A stretch of 64,000 bases of DNA, taken from an uncultured Bacteroidales bacterium. GTDB lineage: Bacteria > Bacteroidota > Bacteroidia > Bacteroidales > UBA932. Below the pieces are notes generated by a model. The model did not search any database. It was not told the origin of the DNA and was given only the letters and a program-made list of their open reading frames with translations. Shown one piece after another: positions 7,511 to 15,815 of this stretch; the first letter of the stretch is position 1, and each line of letters begins with the position of its first letter. The stretch is taken from contig CAKVAS010000001.1 of assembly GCA_934725015.1 (NCBI GenBank), positions 186,001 to 250,000 on the forward strand, given 5' to 3'. The translations under genes and the position numbers were made by a program.

Positions 7511-8908
7511 ATGTCATATCACAAGAGAATCATAGACAAGTATCTCGAGGAGTGGGCGAAGAGTGACGCGCACAAACCGGTTCTGTTGCGCGGTGCAAGA
7601 CAAGTTGGAAAATCAACGGCCGTGCGACATCTTGGGGAGAGATTCAGCAACTATGTCGAAATAAATTTTGAAAAGCAACCGGAATACAAGGCACTTTTTC
7701 AAGACAACCTCGATGTCAGGCGGATTGTTCCGCTCATGGAGGCAATGTGCGGCAAGCCGATTAGGGAAGGGACAACATTGCTGTTTCTTGATGAAATTCA
7801 AGCCTGCCCGGAAGCGATAATGTCACTCCGTTTTTTCAAGGAAGACATGTCCGGCCTTCATGTCATCGCGGCCGGCTCGCTCCTTGAATTTGCCTTGGAA
7901 GAACTGCCTACCTTCGGTGTCGGACGGATTCACTCAATGTTCATGTATGCCATGACATTCGACGAGTTTCTTGAAGCAAACGGAGAAATATTGCTCATGG
8001 AGGCAAGAAACAGATGCTCGGCAAACTCACCTCTTACCAAACCGCTGCATGATAGGCTGGTTCAGACGCTTCGTATTTACATTCTTGTGGGAGGGATGCC
8101 CGAAGTCGTCGATAAATGGGTGGAAACCAATGACTTTCTCAAGTGCCAGGAAATTCAGGACGACCTCGTGACAAGCTATGAGGATGATTTCCCCAAATAC
8201 AGGAAGAAAGTTTCCCCTGAACTACTACGAAGCGTGATGAGGAGTGCGGCAGCGCAGACGACGCAAAAGTTCGTGTATTCACAGGTAGGCGACAATTACA
8301 AAACTAAAGAAATCAAACAGGCTGTTGATATGCTCACCCTTGCCGGGATTCTGATTCCGGTTACGCACACTGAAGCCAACGGACTTCCGCTCGGAAGCGA
8401 AGAGGATGAGGCCTATCGAAAAATGATGCTTCTGGACACAGGTATAATGCTGCGGCTGCTGAACTTGTCCATAGGGAACATGACACAAATCACAAAGGAC
8501 ATATTGACTTCCAGCGAAACGGAATTAGTAAACAAAGGGCCTATGGCAGAAATGGTCGCAGGCTTGGAACTATTGAGATACCAGAGCCCCAACATTCGGC
8601 ATAAGATGTTTTATTGGACAAGACAGGCAAAGAATTCCATCGCGGAAATTGATTATGTGACAAGCCACATCAGCAACATTCTTCCGATAGAGGTCAAGGC
8701 TGAGACTCAGGGAGGCATGAAAAGCCTGTGGATATTCATGAGGGAGAAAAAAATTTCCGATGCAATCCGCTGTTCACTTGAGAATTTCGGAGAATTCGAC
8801 TACACGGACAAACTGGCGGACAATGCCGTCCGCCATGTCACAATTTGTCCGCTGTACGCCATCTCATGCCTGAACATGATGATGAATGGCGAAAGAAACA
8901 GTCTATGA
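7511..8908 (+). CDS. AAA_14/DUF4143 ATPase-nuclease-like protein
   Basis: 465 residues. Walker A is GARQVGKST (28-36) and Walker B is LLFLDEIQ (~95-102). The AAA_14 signatures AAGSLLEFAL and ILVGGMPEVV follow. The C-terminal DUF4143 part ends in the pattern AEIDYV ... LPIEVKAE, the D and E-x-K of the PD-(D/E)XK nuclease fold. The start at 7511 follows the promoter; a longer in-frame reading from 7379 only translates the repeat array. Family members are orphan genes of unknown function. This gene stands alone, with a private 33-bp operator-like array. The nuclease residues are intact by eye. Confidence 0.87.
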   Translation: MSYHKRIIDKYLEEWAKSDAHKPVLLRGARQVGKSTAVRHLGERFSNYVEINFEKQPEYKALFQDNLDVRRIVPLMEAMCGKPIREGTTLLFLDEIQACPEAIMSLRFFKEDMSGLHVIAAGSLLEFALEELPTFGVGRIHSMFMYAMTFDEFLEANGEILLMEARNRCSANSPLTKPLHDRLVQTLRIYILVGGMPEVVDKWVETNDFLKCQEIQDDLVTSYEDDFPKYRKKVSPELLRSVMRSAAAQTTQKFVYSQVGDNYKTKEIKQAVDMLTLAGILIPVTHTEANGLPLGSEEDEAYRKMMLLDTGIMLRLLNLSIGNMTQITKDILTSSETELVNKGPMAEMVAGLELLRYQSPNIRHKMFYWTRQAKNSIAEIDYVTSHISNILPIEVKAETQGGMKSLWIFMREKKISDAIRCSLENFGEFDYTDKLADNAVRHVTICPLYAISCLNMMMNGERNSL

Positions 8909-8946
8909 GTACCCTACTCGCCGTATATATGATAATATTGATATTT

Positions 8947-9516
8947 TTACCAGTCTTCCTCCTCTTTGGCATTCTGCACGGCAATATTTAACTCATCAAC
9001 AATTGATGCCATATATAAGACAAGGTTATTGAATGTCTCTACAGATTTCTTCTCTGTAACATTAGTGCTCCAATAATCGTGTTCTTGGCTGATTGGAGCC
9101 GCATTAATTGGATTATAATCAATACGGTTAGCGTTCTCCCAATGTGAATTAATTATATTGTTACACGACACCAGCACCTTCATTCTATCCGCCTTAAATC
9201 TCACATCAATTGTGAGTTCCCCCATCGTATACCACATACCCATGGAATGCTTAGCCAACTTTGGAGTTCTAATTTTAACAACATAATAATCATCCGACGA
9301 ATTTTTCAAGGTCACATTCGAATCATTAAGTGTCGTCAGGAAATAGCTTTTCACAGCTGCTGAGGCCATATCCTTTGAGACACTGAAAGGTATGACCTTT
9401 TCTACAACAACAGCGTCATTCTTGACAGAATACATATCTTCTGTAACCTGAGCATTTACATGAAAGGCTGACAACATCAATGTCGAGACCAGCAAACAAA
9501 ATTTCTTAGGCTTCAT
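8947..9516 (-). CDS. DUF4468 domain exported protein
   Basis: 189 residues with a clear signal peptide (MKPKKFCLLVSTLMLSAFHV, cleavage after NAQ). The mature part matches DUF4468, a TBP-like fold found in secreted Bacteroidales proteins: a start such as VVVEKVIPFSVSKDMASAAV, a strand pair around YYVVKIRTPKL, and an ELTIDVRFKADRMKV strand. An acidic tail (AKEEEDW) ends it. It lies downstream of, and on the same strand as, the type III restriction gene after 78 bases, but has no known link to restriction. Function is unknown. Confidence 0.75.
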   Translation of the reverse strand: MKPKKFCLLVSTLMLSAFHVNAQVTEDMYSVKNDAVVVEKVIPFSVSKDMASAAVKSYFLTTLNDSNVTLKNSSDDYYVVKIRTPKLAKHSMGMWYTMGELTIDVRFKADRMKVLVSCNNIINSHWENANRIDYNPINAAPISQEHDYWSTNVTEKKSVETFNNLVLYMASIVDELNIAVQNAKEEEDW

Positions 9517-9593
9517 ATCGGTATTATTTTATTAGGTAATGTGTAAAAAATAAGTTGCATCAGTTAAATCAGCATCGAAATAACAGCATCTGC

Positions 9594-11930
9594 CTACTCC
9601 GCATATTCGCTCGGGAGGAACTGAGTCCAGGAGTCGAGGTCGGAGGTGTTCTCGACTTTCTGCGGGCAGAAGCGCCATACGCCGGAGCGGCTATCGATGA
9701 GGACACCGCCTTTCAGCGTCAGGGGTTTGCCGGACTGGGAGGCGATGTAGTCAATAAGGCCGTTGTGCTTATAGGGGTCGTCCGGGCGGCTGTCCCTGGT
9801 CTTGGTGTCGAGCAGAAAGACCACGCCGTTCTTCATACGGACGATGAAATCGACATAGAACAGACCTTTCTCGCCGCCGGGTTTCGTGTAAGGGACGGCG
9901 TAGTCGCTCATTCCGCTCTCGCCGTTCTTGTACCACCAGTCGATGTACTGCGTGTTGGCCTCAAGGAACTTCACGAACCTTTCTTCAGGACCCGAGGCAC
10001 GATTTTCCTTCACGAACGGCTCAAGTGCATGATTATGAACATTATTCTCCTCGTGGCAGGACTGTTCATTGTATGTCCGAATCTCAGGCACCTCCCATTT
10101 GTATTTGATGAAATCTCTTTCTGAAGCCTTTTTGCGGCGCTCATTCATCGTATTCTCGTATTCTACGAGAGCGTTCTCAATCACGCCGGAGAAGAACGGC
10201 TTGTTCTGATGATAGAGGACAATCTTCTTCGTCGAAAGTTCGTCTATTCCGAGGAGTTCGTCAAAGGACTCGATGAGGGCGTTCTCGAAAGTCGGCAGAC
10301 TCCAGTATTTCTCCCAGCCGGAAAGTTGCGAGAGGCAGTAGTCGTCAAAGACGCGGCTTAGTTCAGCGGAAGTTCTCGCAAAACGGACGCGGTTCGTGAC
10401 CTCGACAGTCCCGAGTTCATCGGCAATCACAAGGTCCTTCGGTATCTCCACGGATATGCTTGACACGTCGAGCTTTACAGTCCTTGCCGCAATCACGCGG
10501 TTTCCCGCTTTCAGTGTCTCCACGTCGTCAGTCGGTTCTTCATCCTCGTCAAAAAGGCTGAAAAGCGTAGGGTTATATGTCAGGCTCCATTGCCGTGCGA
10601 GCGCATCCTTCAGAATCCCCCGGAATTTCGGTCCGAGACGCCGGCGGTCGGAACTCTTTCTCTCCGTGTAGGTCGATGTCAGTTCGACATTTGTGAGCTT
10701 CGGACGACGCTCGGCGCGCATACGCGATATGTACGCCATGTCATCAGAGGCTATCTCCACCTGCCTGCGGCTCAGGTCCGTATAGACATAGCCCTTGTTC
10801 AGCAGCGGGTTCGTGTAGAACTTCTGCTCCGGCATACGCAGGATTCGTCCGAGAGTCTGCATCGTGAACGTGAAACTCTCCATCTTCCTGAAAATCAGCA
10901 GTACCGCAGCGCGTGGACAATCCCAGCCGAGGGCTATGGCCTGCTTGAACAGCAGAACCTCCGTCAGGTTGTCAAGGTCTTCGATGCCCTGAAGATTCTC
11001 CTTTTCCTTAGACAGCCACACCGCCAGACGACCGTTCTGAACGGTGATGCCCTCCTTGGCGGCGAGATATTTCACGACTTCGTCCTTTATCCTCGTGTCC
11101 TCCGCAGTGTTCGCCTCATTCGTGTCGTTCGGAAGCTGGATGAGCAGCAGAGGATTTATGTTGATGTTCAGAGACTTATAGGCTTCCGCGATTTCATTCC
11201 TCTTCGCCAGCGCCTCACGAATCAGAGTCTCCGTAAGGCTCTCGTCACCCGGGTTCAGCGCCGGATTCAGGACGATGCTTTCCTTTATCATCTCCTCCTT
11301 CACGACATCCTCCCGATAGACGGTCACCATTTCGTCGCCCTGTGAAATAGGGGTCGCCGAGATGCGAATCTCAAGTTTCGGGTTTATGCGCGCAAGCACC
11401 TTTTCGGACTTCTTCGCGTTCTTGCCGCTGAACATATGTTCTTCATCGACAATCACGACGATGGGAATGCGGTTGTCGAGCTGAGTCCTGTCCGTGATGT
11501 CATAGAGCGACGCGGAGCGCTCCGTCTCCCGAATCATCAGGGCGTTGTCCTTGTTTATGCTCTCCCAGTTAACGAAAAGTATCTCACCCGGGCGGATGTA
11601 CCCGTCAACGGACTGGTCAAGTTCGTCATAGACCACCGGCTTGAGCAGCCGCGACTCGGTGAAGTAGTTCTTCATCTTAAAGTAGCTCTGCTCGTGGAGC
11701 TTGTTCGGCGCAATCCAGATGAACGCCACCCGGTTCACGAGGCTGTCCGTCCTCTCCGGAAGTTCCTGCGCAAGTCTCGCCAGCATCCCGGAGGCCATCA
11801 CGGTCTTTCCCGAGCCGGTAGGAGCCTTGAAAACCAGCCTCTTGCGATGCCCGGAAGCGTTCAGAAGCCTTATGACCTTCTCGACAAGCTCATCAACGGC
11901 CTTGTCCTGATAGTTAACCTGTTTAAGCAT
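9594..11930 (-). CDS. res: Type III restriction enzyme, Res subunit (helicase-endonuclease)
   Basis: 778 residues. The N-terminal superfamily 2 helicase has motif I APTGSGKT (~36-43), the DEAH-type box VDEEH, SATP (motif III), and a motif VI-like QTLGRILRMPE. The C-terminal endonuclease domain carries DFIVRMKNGVVFLLDTKTRD, the D and D-x-K of a PD-(D/E)XK site. Res pairs with Mod, translocates or switches on DNA, and cleaves between two unmethylated sites. It starts three bases after the mod stop, so the two genes are co-transcribed. Res looks complete, whereas mod is broken, which is odd. Without Mod the complex should not recognise DNA. Confidence 0.9.
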   Translation of the reverse strand: MLKQVNYQDKAVDELVEKVIRLLNASGHRKRLVFKAPTGSGKTVMASGMLARLAQELPERTDSLVNRVAFIWIAPNKLHEQSYFKMKNYFTESRLLKPVVYDELDQSVDGYIRPGEILFVNWESINKDNALMIRETERSASLYDITDRTQLDNRIPIVVIVDEEHMFSGKNAKKSEKVLARINPKLEIRISATPISQGDEMVTVYREDVVKEEMIKESIVLNPALNPGDESLTETLIREALAKRNEIAEAYKSLNININPLLLIQLPNDTNEANTAEDTRIKDEVVKYLAAKEGITVQNGRLAVWLSKEKENLQGIEDLDNLTEVLLFKQAIALGWDCPRAAVLLIFRKMESFTFTMQTLGRILRMPEQKFYTNPLLNKGYVYTDLSRRQVEIASDDMAYISRMRAERRPKLTNVELTSTYTERKSSDRRRLGPKFRGILKDALARQWSLTYNPTLFSLFDEDEEPTDDVETLKAGNRVIAARTVKLDVSSISVEIPKDLVIADELGTVEVTNRVRFARTSAELSRVFDDYCLSQLSGWEKYWSLPTFENALIESFDELLGIDELSTKKIVLYHQNKPFFSGVIENALVEYENTMNERRKKASERDFIKYKWEVPEIRTYNEQSCHEENNVHNHALEPFVKENRASGPEERFVKFLEANTQYIDWWYKNGESGMSDYAVPYTKPGGEKGLFYVDFIVRMKNGVVFLLDTKTRDSRPDDPYKHNGLIDYIASQSGKPLTLKGGVLIDSRSGVWRFCPQKVENTSDLDSWTQFLPSEYAE

Positions 11931-11933
11931 AGC

Positions 11934-13418
11934 CTATTCCTCCACATCATTTTCATTCCGCTCCGGCTCTTCCGCACCGCGCCCCATGGCATTTCCCACA
12001 TTGCCAGGAAGTTCATCTCCACTACCTCCGTCAAACTCCGCAATGTCCCCCTCACCGGATTCCTCATCACCAGCATCACGCACCCGTTTCGGCAGCACCT
12101 TTTCGTAGGCATTGTAAATCGAAGACGGGACGGCGCAAAGCTCAACCCTGTCAGCGACATCCATGAACTCGTCATCGTAGGCATAGTCTCCCGGAGAGAA
12201 GACATAGACCTTAAACTTGTCGGGACTGGTGGCATCTCTTATTTCGTCCACGAAATATTCGATTGCGTTTTCGTTGAGAATCAAGAGAATATGTCGTCCT
12301 CCGCCCTCGAAATGCCGCGCCACGGACGGCTTGAGTTTCAATTTGCCGAAGGTGTCGAGTTCATTGTAGGCGTCCTCACGGATGCGGAGCAGGTCTGCGG
12401 ATGCTGCTGCGAGGGCTCGGCGGCTCTGCGCGGTCTTGTCGCGGCCGATGAAGTCCGTCCTGTAGTAGCGCAGGCTGTTGGCAGTCAGCCCCTTGACAGT
12501 CTCACCCTTCGCATTGACATAACCTTCGATGACCTTTTTGTTCCGGACGTATGTCACATCCTCGCAGATGCGGTTCTCGTTGTTGGTCACGAGTATGCAC
12601 TGCCGATGCCCGCCGTCCTCGGCGTTGAGGGCCATCGTCGCATGAAGGGTCGTGCCCGAGCCGGCGAAGAAGTCGAGGATGGTGGCGTTTGGATTATCAG
12701 TAAAATTACATAAAAAAGCAATCAAAGAAGTAGGTTTAGGATTATTGAATACAGGTGTCCCAAACACTCCGTTAATTTGGGTATTAGCAAACAGATAATC
12801 ATTCACAATATCGGAATCTAATATTTTTGTGGGACGACTAATAGATTCCTTATTCTTTTTATAGTATGGAACAAAACTTTCGGACTTTATCCAAATTTCT
12901 GTACCAGAAGCCAACTCTTCTACCACCTTTTTGTCTGTCGCCCAATAAGAATGCCCCTTGAGTATTAAATCAGTGATAAATAAGCCGTCTTTAACTCGCG
13001 CATCAGCGACTAATTCCCATTTGAGTTGTTTCCCATTATCTTTAAGCCCCTTTTCGTAAAGCCCGTCTGGCAAAGTCGTTTTCACACAATTTGCCGGAAA
13101 AGTTATCTGCTTCAACTTCTCTTTCCCCTTTGTAAGAGAAGGCATTCCTTCTGTTTTTGATGAAACTCCTCTAAAATAAGAGATGTTGGTCTTATTCTTT
13201 GCATAGCACAAAACAAATTCGGCATTTCTTCTCAATATAGGAGAACTGTTATCCGGTCTAAACGTTGATTTCCAAATATAGTTCTCAATGAAATTATTTT
13301 CACCGAAAATTTCATCGCATAACAATTTCAGATTACATAATTCATCGTCTCCAATTGATATAAAGACAACACCTTGCGAAGAAAGCAGCTTCTTGGCGAT
13401 CAGCAACCGTCTTTCCAT
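11934..13418 (-). pseudogene. mod: Type III methyltransferase Mod, C-terminal part after frameshift
   Basis: This segment carries the larger, C-terminal part of an EcoP15I-like Mod. It holds the target recognition region and the later methylase motifs (DFFAGSGTT, the AdoMet-binding FxGxG region, near the middle). The open frame reaches back to about base 13490, but the first ATG is at 13418 inside the conserved sequence ...KWLSFMERRLL. The usual DPPYNTGK(K)DFRYNDSY order can be restored only by shifting frame between 13480 and 13495. The tail after the recognition region is unusually acidic (DAGDEESGEGDIAEFDGG). It is immediately followed by res. It could be a disrupted gene or a sequencing error. 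Confidence 0.8.
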
Positions 13419-13822
13419 AAAAGACAGCCATTTGCTGTGACGAAACGAATCCTCAGCATCAACATAGCTATCGTTATATCTAAATCTTTCTTTCCTGTAT
13501 TATAAGGCGGATCGATGTATATTACATCTATCTTGCCCTCGTGGGTGTAGGTCAGGGCAACGAGCGCATCGAGATTGTCGCCCTCGATGAGAATATGGTT
13601 CGGAGCATCCGCCGCATCACTGACTACCGCCCGTTCCTTGACCTCCGCCAGAACAGGAATCCGGTTCCGCTGCCTCTCCTCAACTTCCTCCGGTTTTTCT
13701 TCCCAAACAAGACCATATCGTTTAGTCTTCCACAGAGATTCTATCAACTGCGATTTTTCCTCCCGGCTCAGATACGGGTCTTTCCGGATGCGTGCTATCA
13801 GTTCCTGCGGGTCTGCTTTCAT
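13400..13822 (-). pseudogene. mod: Type III methyltransferase Mod, N-terminal part before frameshift
   Basis: From the ATG at 13822 (MKADPQELIARI) this part holds the N-terminal domain, the ILIEGDNLDAL motif and the catalytic IDPPYNTG motif (~115). It then leaves the family pattern. After GKKD the in-frame reading is LDITIAMLML..., while the +1 frame reads FRYNDSYVDAEDSFRHSKWLSF, the expected sequence. The break falls at GGAAAGAAAGATTTAGA (coding strand), a place with short GAAA and T runs. A one-base loss explains it. Two GAAA units are too few for a typical phase-variable tract. The N-terminal region is shorter than in EcoP15I. Confidence 0.8.
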
Positions 13823-14051
13823 CGGGCGGTCTTCTTTTGTAGCCAGCCCATTCCTCGCAATAAAAAGGCGCAAACTATCCCGCCTTTCAATCACAGTCAG
13901 GAGGCTCTGGAAAGCCCGGTACCACGATAAGCAAAAAGCGAAACAGTTCACGCCTACGCGTGAACCTTCGCATCTTATCCTGTGTACCGTTAAATTTTCC
14001 AGATTTCCTGACTCAGGAGAAGAGCTAAGCTCTATATTACAAAATATGTTT

Positions 14052-14084
14052 CAAATTTATCCCGGCGGCACTTGCCACGCCGCC
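14052..14084 (-). promoter_or_regulatory. Promoter candidate and GC hairpin upstream of mod-res
   Basis: The minus strand reads TAAATTTG at 14059-14052, an exact TAnnTTTG. A hairpin GGCGGC (14064-14069)/GCCGCC (14079-14084) lies just upstream of it. It would give a leader of about 230 nt. The rest of the 546-base gap 13823-14368 holds only an AGAGCT/AGCTCT palindrome near 14021-14036 and no supported gene. Confidence 0.45.
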
Positions 14085-14332
14085 GAAACAGTCTGCAAAG
14101 ATGCAAAAAAATCCTTTGACTTTGTCAATTTATTTTGTTCATCGTGTTTTTTATCGGATTTCAGAGGTCAAAAATTGCCGACTTATCGGAGTTTGAACCT
14201 CTAAAATCTCGAATTGAATATAGAAAGCCCCTTATTTATCGTGATTTAGATATTTTACCATCTACACCTTGCATTCATTGTATCTGACAAACGGCTTCAA
14301 AAATAATTTTTGCCGCTTTCGGGTTTTGTGAG

Positions 14333-14340
14333 TAACTTAG
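14333..14340 (+). promoter_or_regulatory. Promoter -7-like box TAACTTAG
   Basis: One mismatch to TAnnTTTG. A TTTTG at 14307-14311 lies 21 bp upstream as a possible -33 element. The ATG of the AlbA_2 gene follows at 14369. Confidence 0.45.
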
Positions 14341-14368
14341 CGAGTTCAAAATTTGGAATCATGACGGG

Positions 14369-15814
14369 ATGGAAGAGTCGCAGAACATAGAGTTTAAGGA
14401 GTGTTGGAGAGACGAATATCTCAGATGGATATGCGGATTTGCCAACGCTAAGGGCGGGCGCATATACATCGGAGTCAATGACGGGCAGGAGATTGTCGGG
14501 GTGGAGGATGCAGCGCGGCTTATGGAAGACATTCCGAACAAGATACAGAACAGCATGGGGATTGTCTGTGACGTGAACCTGCTGGAAAAGGACGGGAAGA
14601 AATACATCGAGATTGTCGTCAGTCCGAGCGCCTTTCCAATCAGTTATCACGGCGAGTTTCACTATCGCAGCGGAAGCACGAAACAGCAGCTTAAAGGCAA
14701 TGCACTGACGTCTTTCATCATTTCAAAGACAGGAATGCACTGGGACGCGACTCCCGTCAATAATGTGGGCGTCGATGACCTGGACAATGACAGTTTCAAG
14801 ATTTTCAGAAGAGAGGCACTCCGTTCAGGAAGAATGTCGAAGGAGTGCCTTGAAATGTCTAATGCAGAACTGCTTGAGGCACTGCATCTTGTGACTGAAG
14901 ACGGGAAACTGACCAAGGCGGCCGTGCTGCTGTTCCATGAAAATCCGCAGAAGTTCTGCACCGGAGCATACGTCAAGGTCGGAAAGTTCGCCAGCGAGGC
15001 CGACATTCTCTATCAGGACGAGGTGGATGGCTCATTTTTCAAGATTGCCGACAAAATCTTTGACCTCATATACCTCAAATATCTTAAGGCTGCGATTTCC
15101 TACGACAAGGAGACACGAATCGAGAAATATCCGTTCCCGAGAGACGCGGTGAGGGAGGGCATTCTCAACGCATTGATTCACAACAACTGGATGGCTTGCA
15201 CTCCTATCCAGATAAAGATTTTCGACGACCAGATGCGTATTGCCAACGACTGTATGCTGCTGTTCGACTGGGACACGGAAAAATTGGTCAGGAATCATAA
15301 ATCCGTGCCGTTCAACCCGAGCATTGCAGGGGCATTTTTCCGTGCCGGGTATGTCGAGTCGTGGGGACGTGGCATAAAGAAGATATGTGATGCCTGCCGG
15401 GATTATGGGATTCCTGAGCCTAAGTTTGAGATTGACAGCTACAGCATTACCGTGGTATTCAAGGCTTTGGAGGAGGCAAGGATTGTGGAGGGGAAGAGCG
15501 CAGATGTAGAAGAAAAAACAGGCGATGTAGAAGAAAAAGTAGGTGAAAAAGTAGGTGAAAAAGTAGGTGAAAAAGTAGGTGAAAAAGTAGGTGAAAAATA
15601 TTTTCTCACCGAAACGCAACAGCAGATACTCTTGTGTATTGAGGAAAATCCGAAAATAAGTCAGACGAAGATTTCCGAAAAAATTGGAATTCGTGCGTTG
15701 AATGTTTATAGAAATATGATTGCCCTGCAAGAAAACGGCCTGATAAGGAGAGTTGGACCAGCGAAGGGCGGACATTGGGAAATTATTAAGAAACAGAATT
15801 GGGGAGGGAAATGA
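14369..15814 (+). CDS. AlbA_2 (Schlafen-like) ATP-binding regulator with VGEK tetrapeptide repeats
   Basis: 481 residues. The N-terminal AlbA_2/Schlafen domain (~1-110; EESQNIEFKECW, GGRIYIGVNDGQEIVG) is followed by a RecG-C-terminal-like ATP-binding domain (~240-370; DAVREGILNALIHNNW, ESWGRGIKKI). Then come five perfect VGEK repeats (~391-410) and a C-terminal winged helix (~415-478; NPKISQTKISEKIGIRALNVYRNM). The family is thought to act as transcription regulators, and some members take part in defence. The 12-bp repeat could change copy number without breaking the frame. The stop codon lies one base before the mutS start, so the genes are probably coupled in one transcript, although the products have no known link. 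Confidence 0.85.
   Translation: MEESQNIEFKECWRDEYLRWICGFANAKGGRIYIGVNDGQEIVGVEDAARLMEDIPNKIQNSMGIVCDVNLLEKDGKKYIEIVVSPSAFPISYHGEFHYRSGSTKQQLKGNALTSFIISKTGMHWDATPVNNVGVDDLDNDSFKIFRREALRSGRMSKECLEMSNAELLEALHLVTEDGKLTKAAVLLFHENPQKFCTGAYVKVGKFASEADILYQDEVDGSFFKIADKIFDLIYLKYLKAAISYDKETRIEKYPFPRDAVREGILNALIHNNWMACTPIQIKIFDDQMRIANDCMLLFDWDTEKLVRNHKSVPFNPSIAGAFFRAGYVESWGRGIKKICDACRDYGIPEPKFEIDSYSITVVFKALEEARIVEGKSADVEEKTGDVEEKVGEKVGEKVGEKVGEKVGEKYFLTETQQQILLCIEENPKISQTKISEKIGIRALNVYRNMIALQENGLIRRVGPAKGGHWEIIKKQNWGGK
15539..15598 (+). repeat. In-frame 12-bp tandem repeat, 5 perfect copies (VGEK)
   Basis: GTAGGTGAAAAA starts at 15539, 15551, 15563, 15575 and 15587. Just before it are two degenerate copies (GATGTAGAAGAAAAA...). 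All five are identical, as expected for a slippage-prone tract. Confidence 0.95.
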
Positions 15815-15815
15815 T

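Noticed and set aside
11436..12713. 425-codon plus-strand frame over the res-mod junction
   Set aside because: Antisense to well-supported restriction genes and without any recognisable motif.
13478..13500. Mod as a phase-variable gene
   Set aside because: Only two GAAA units and a three-base T run are present; known phase-variable mod genes have long tetranucleotide or longer tracts. Kept as a frameshift finding only.
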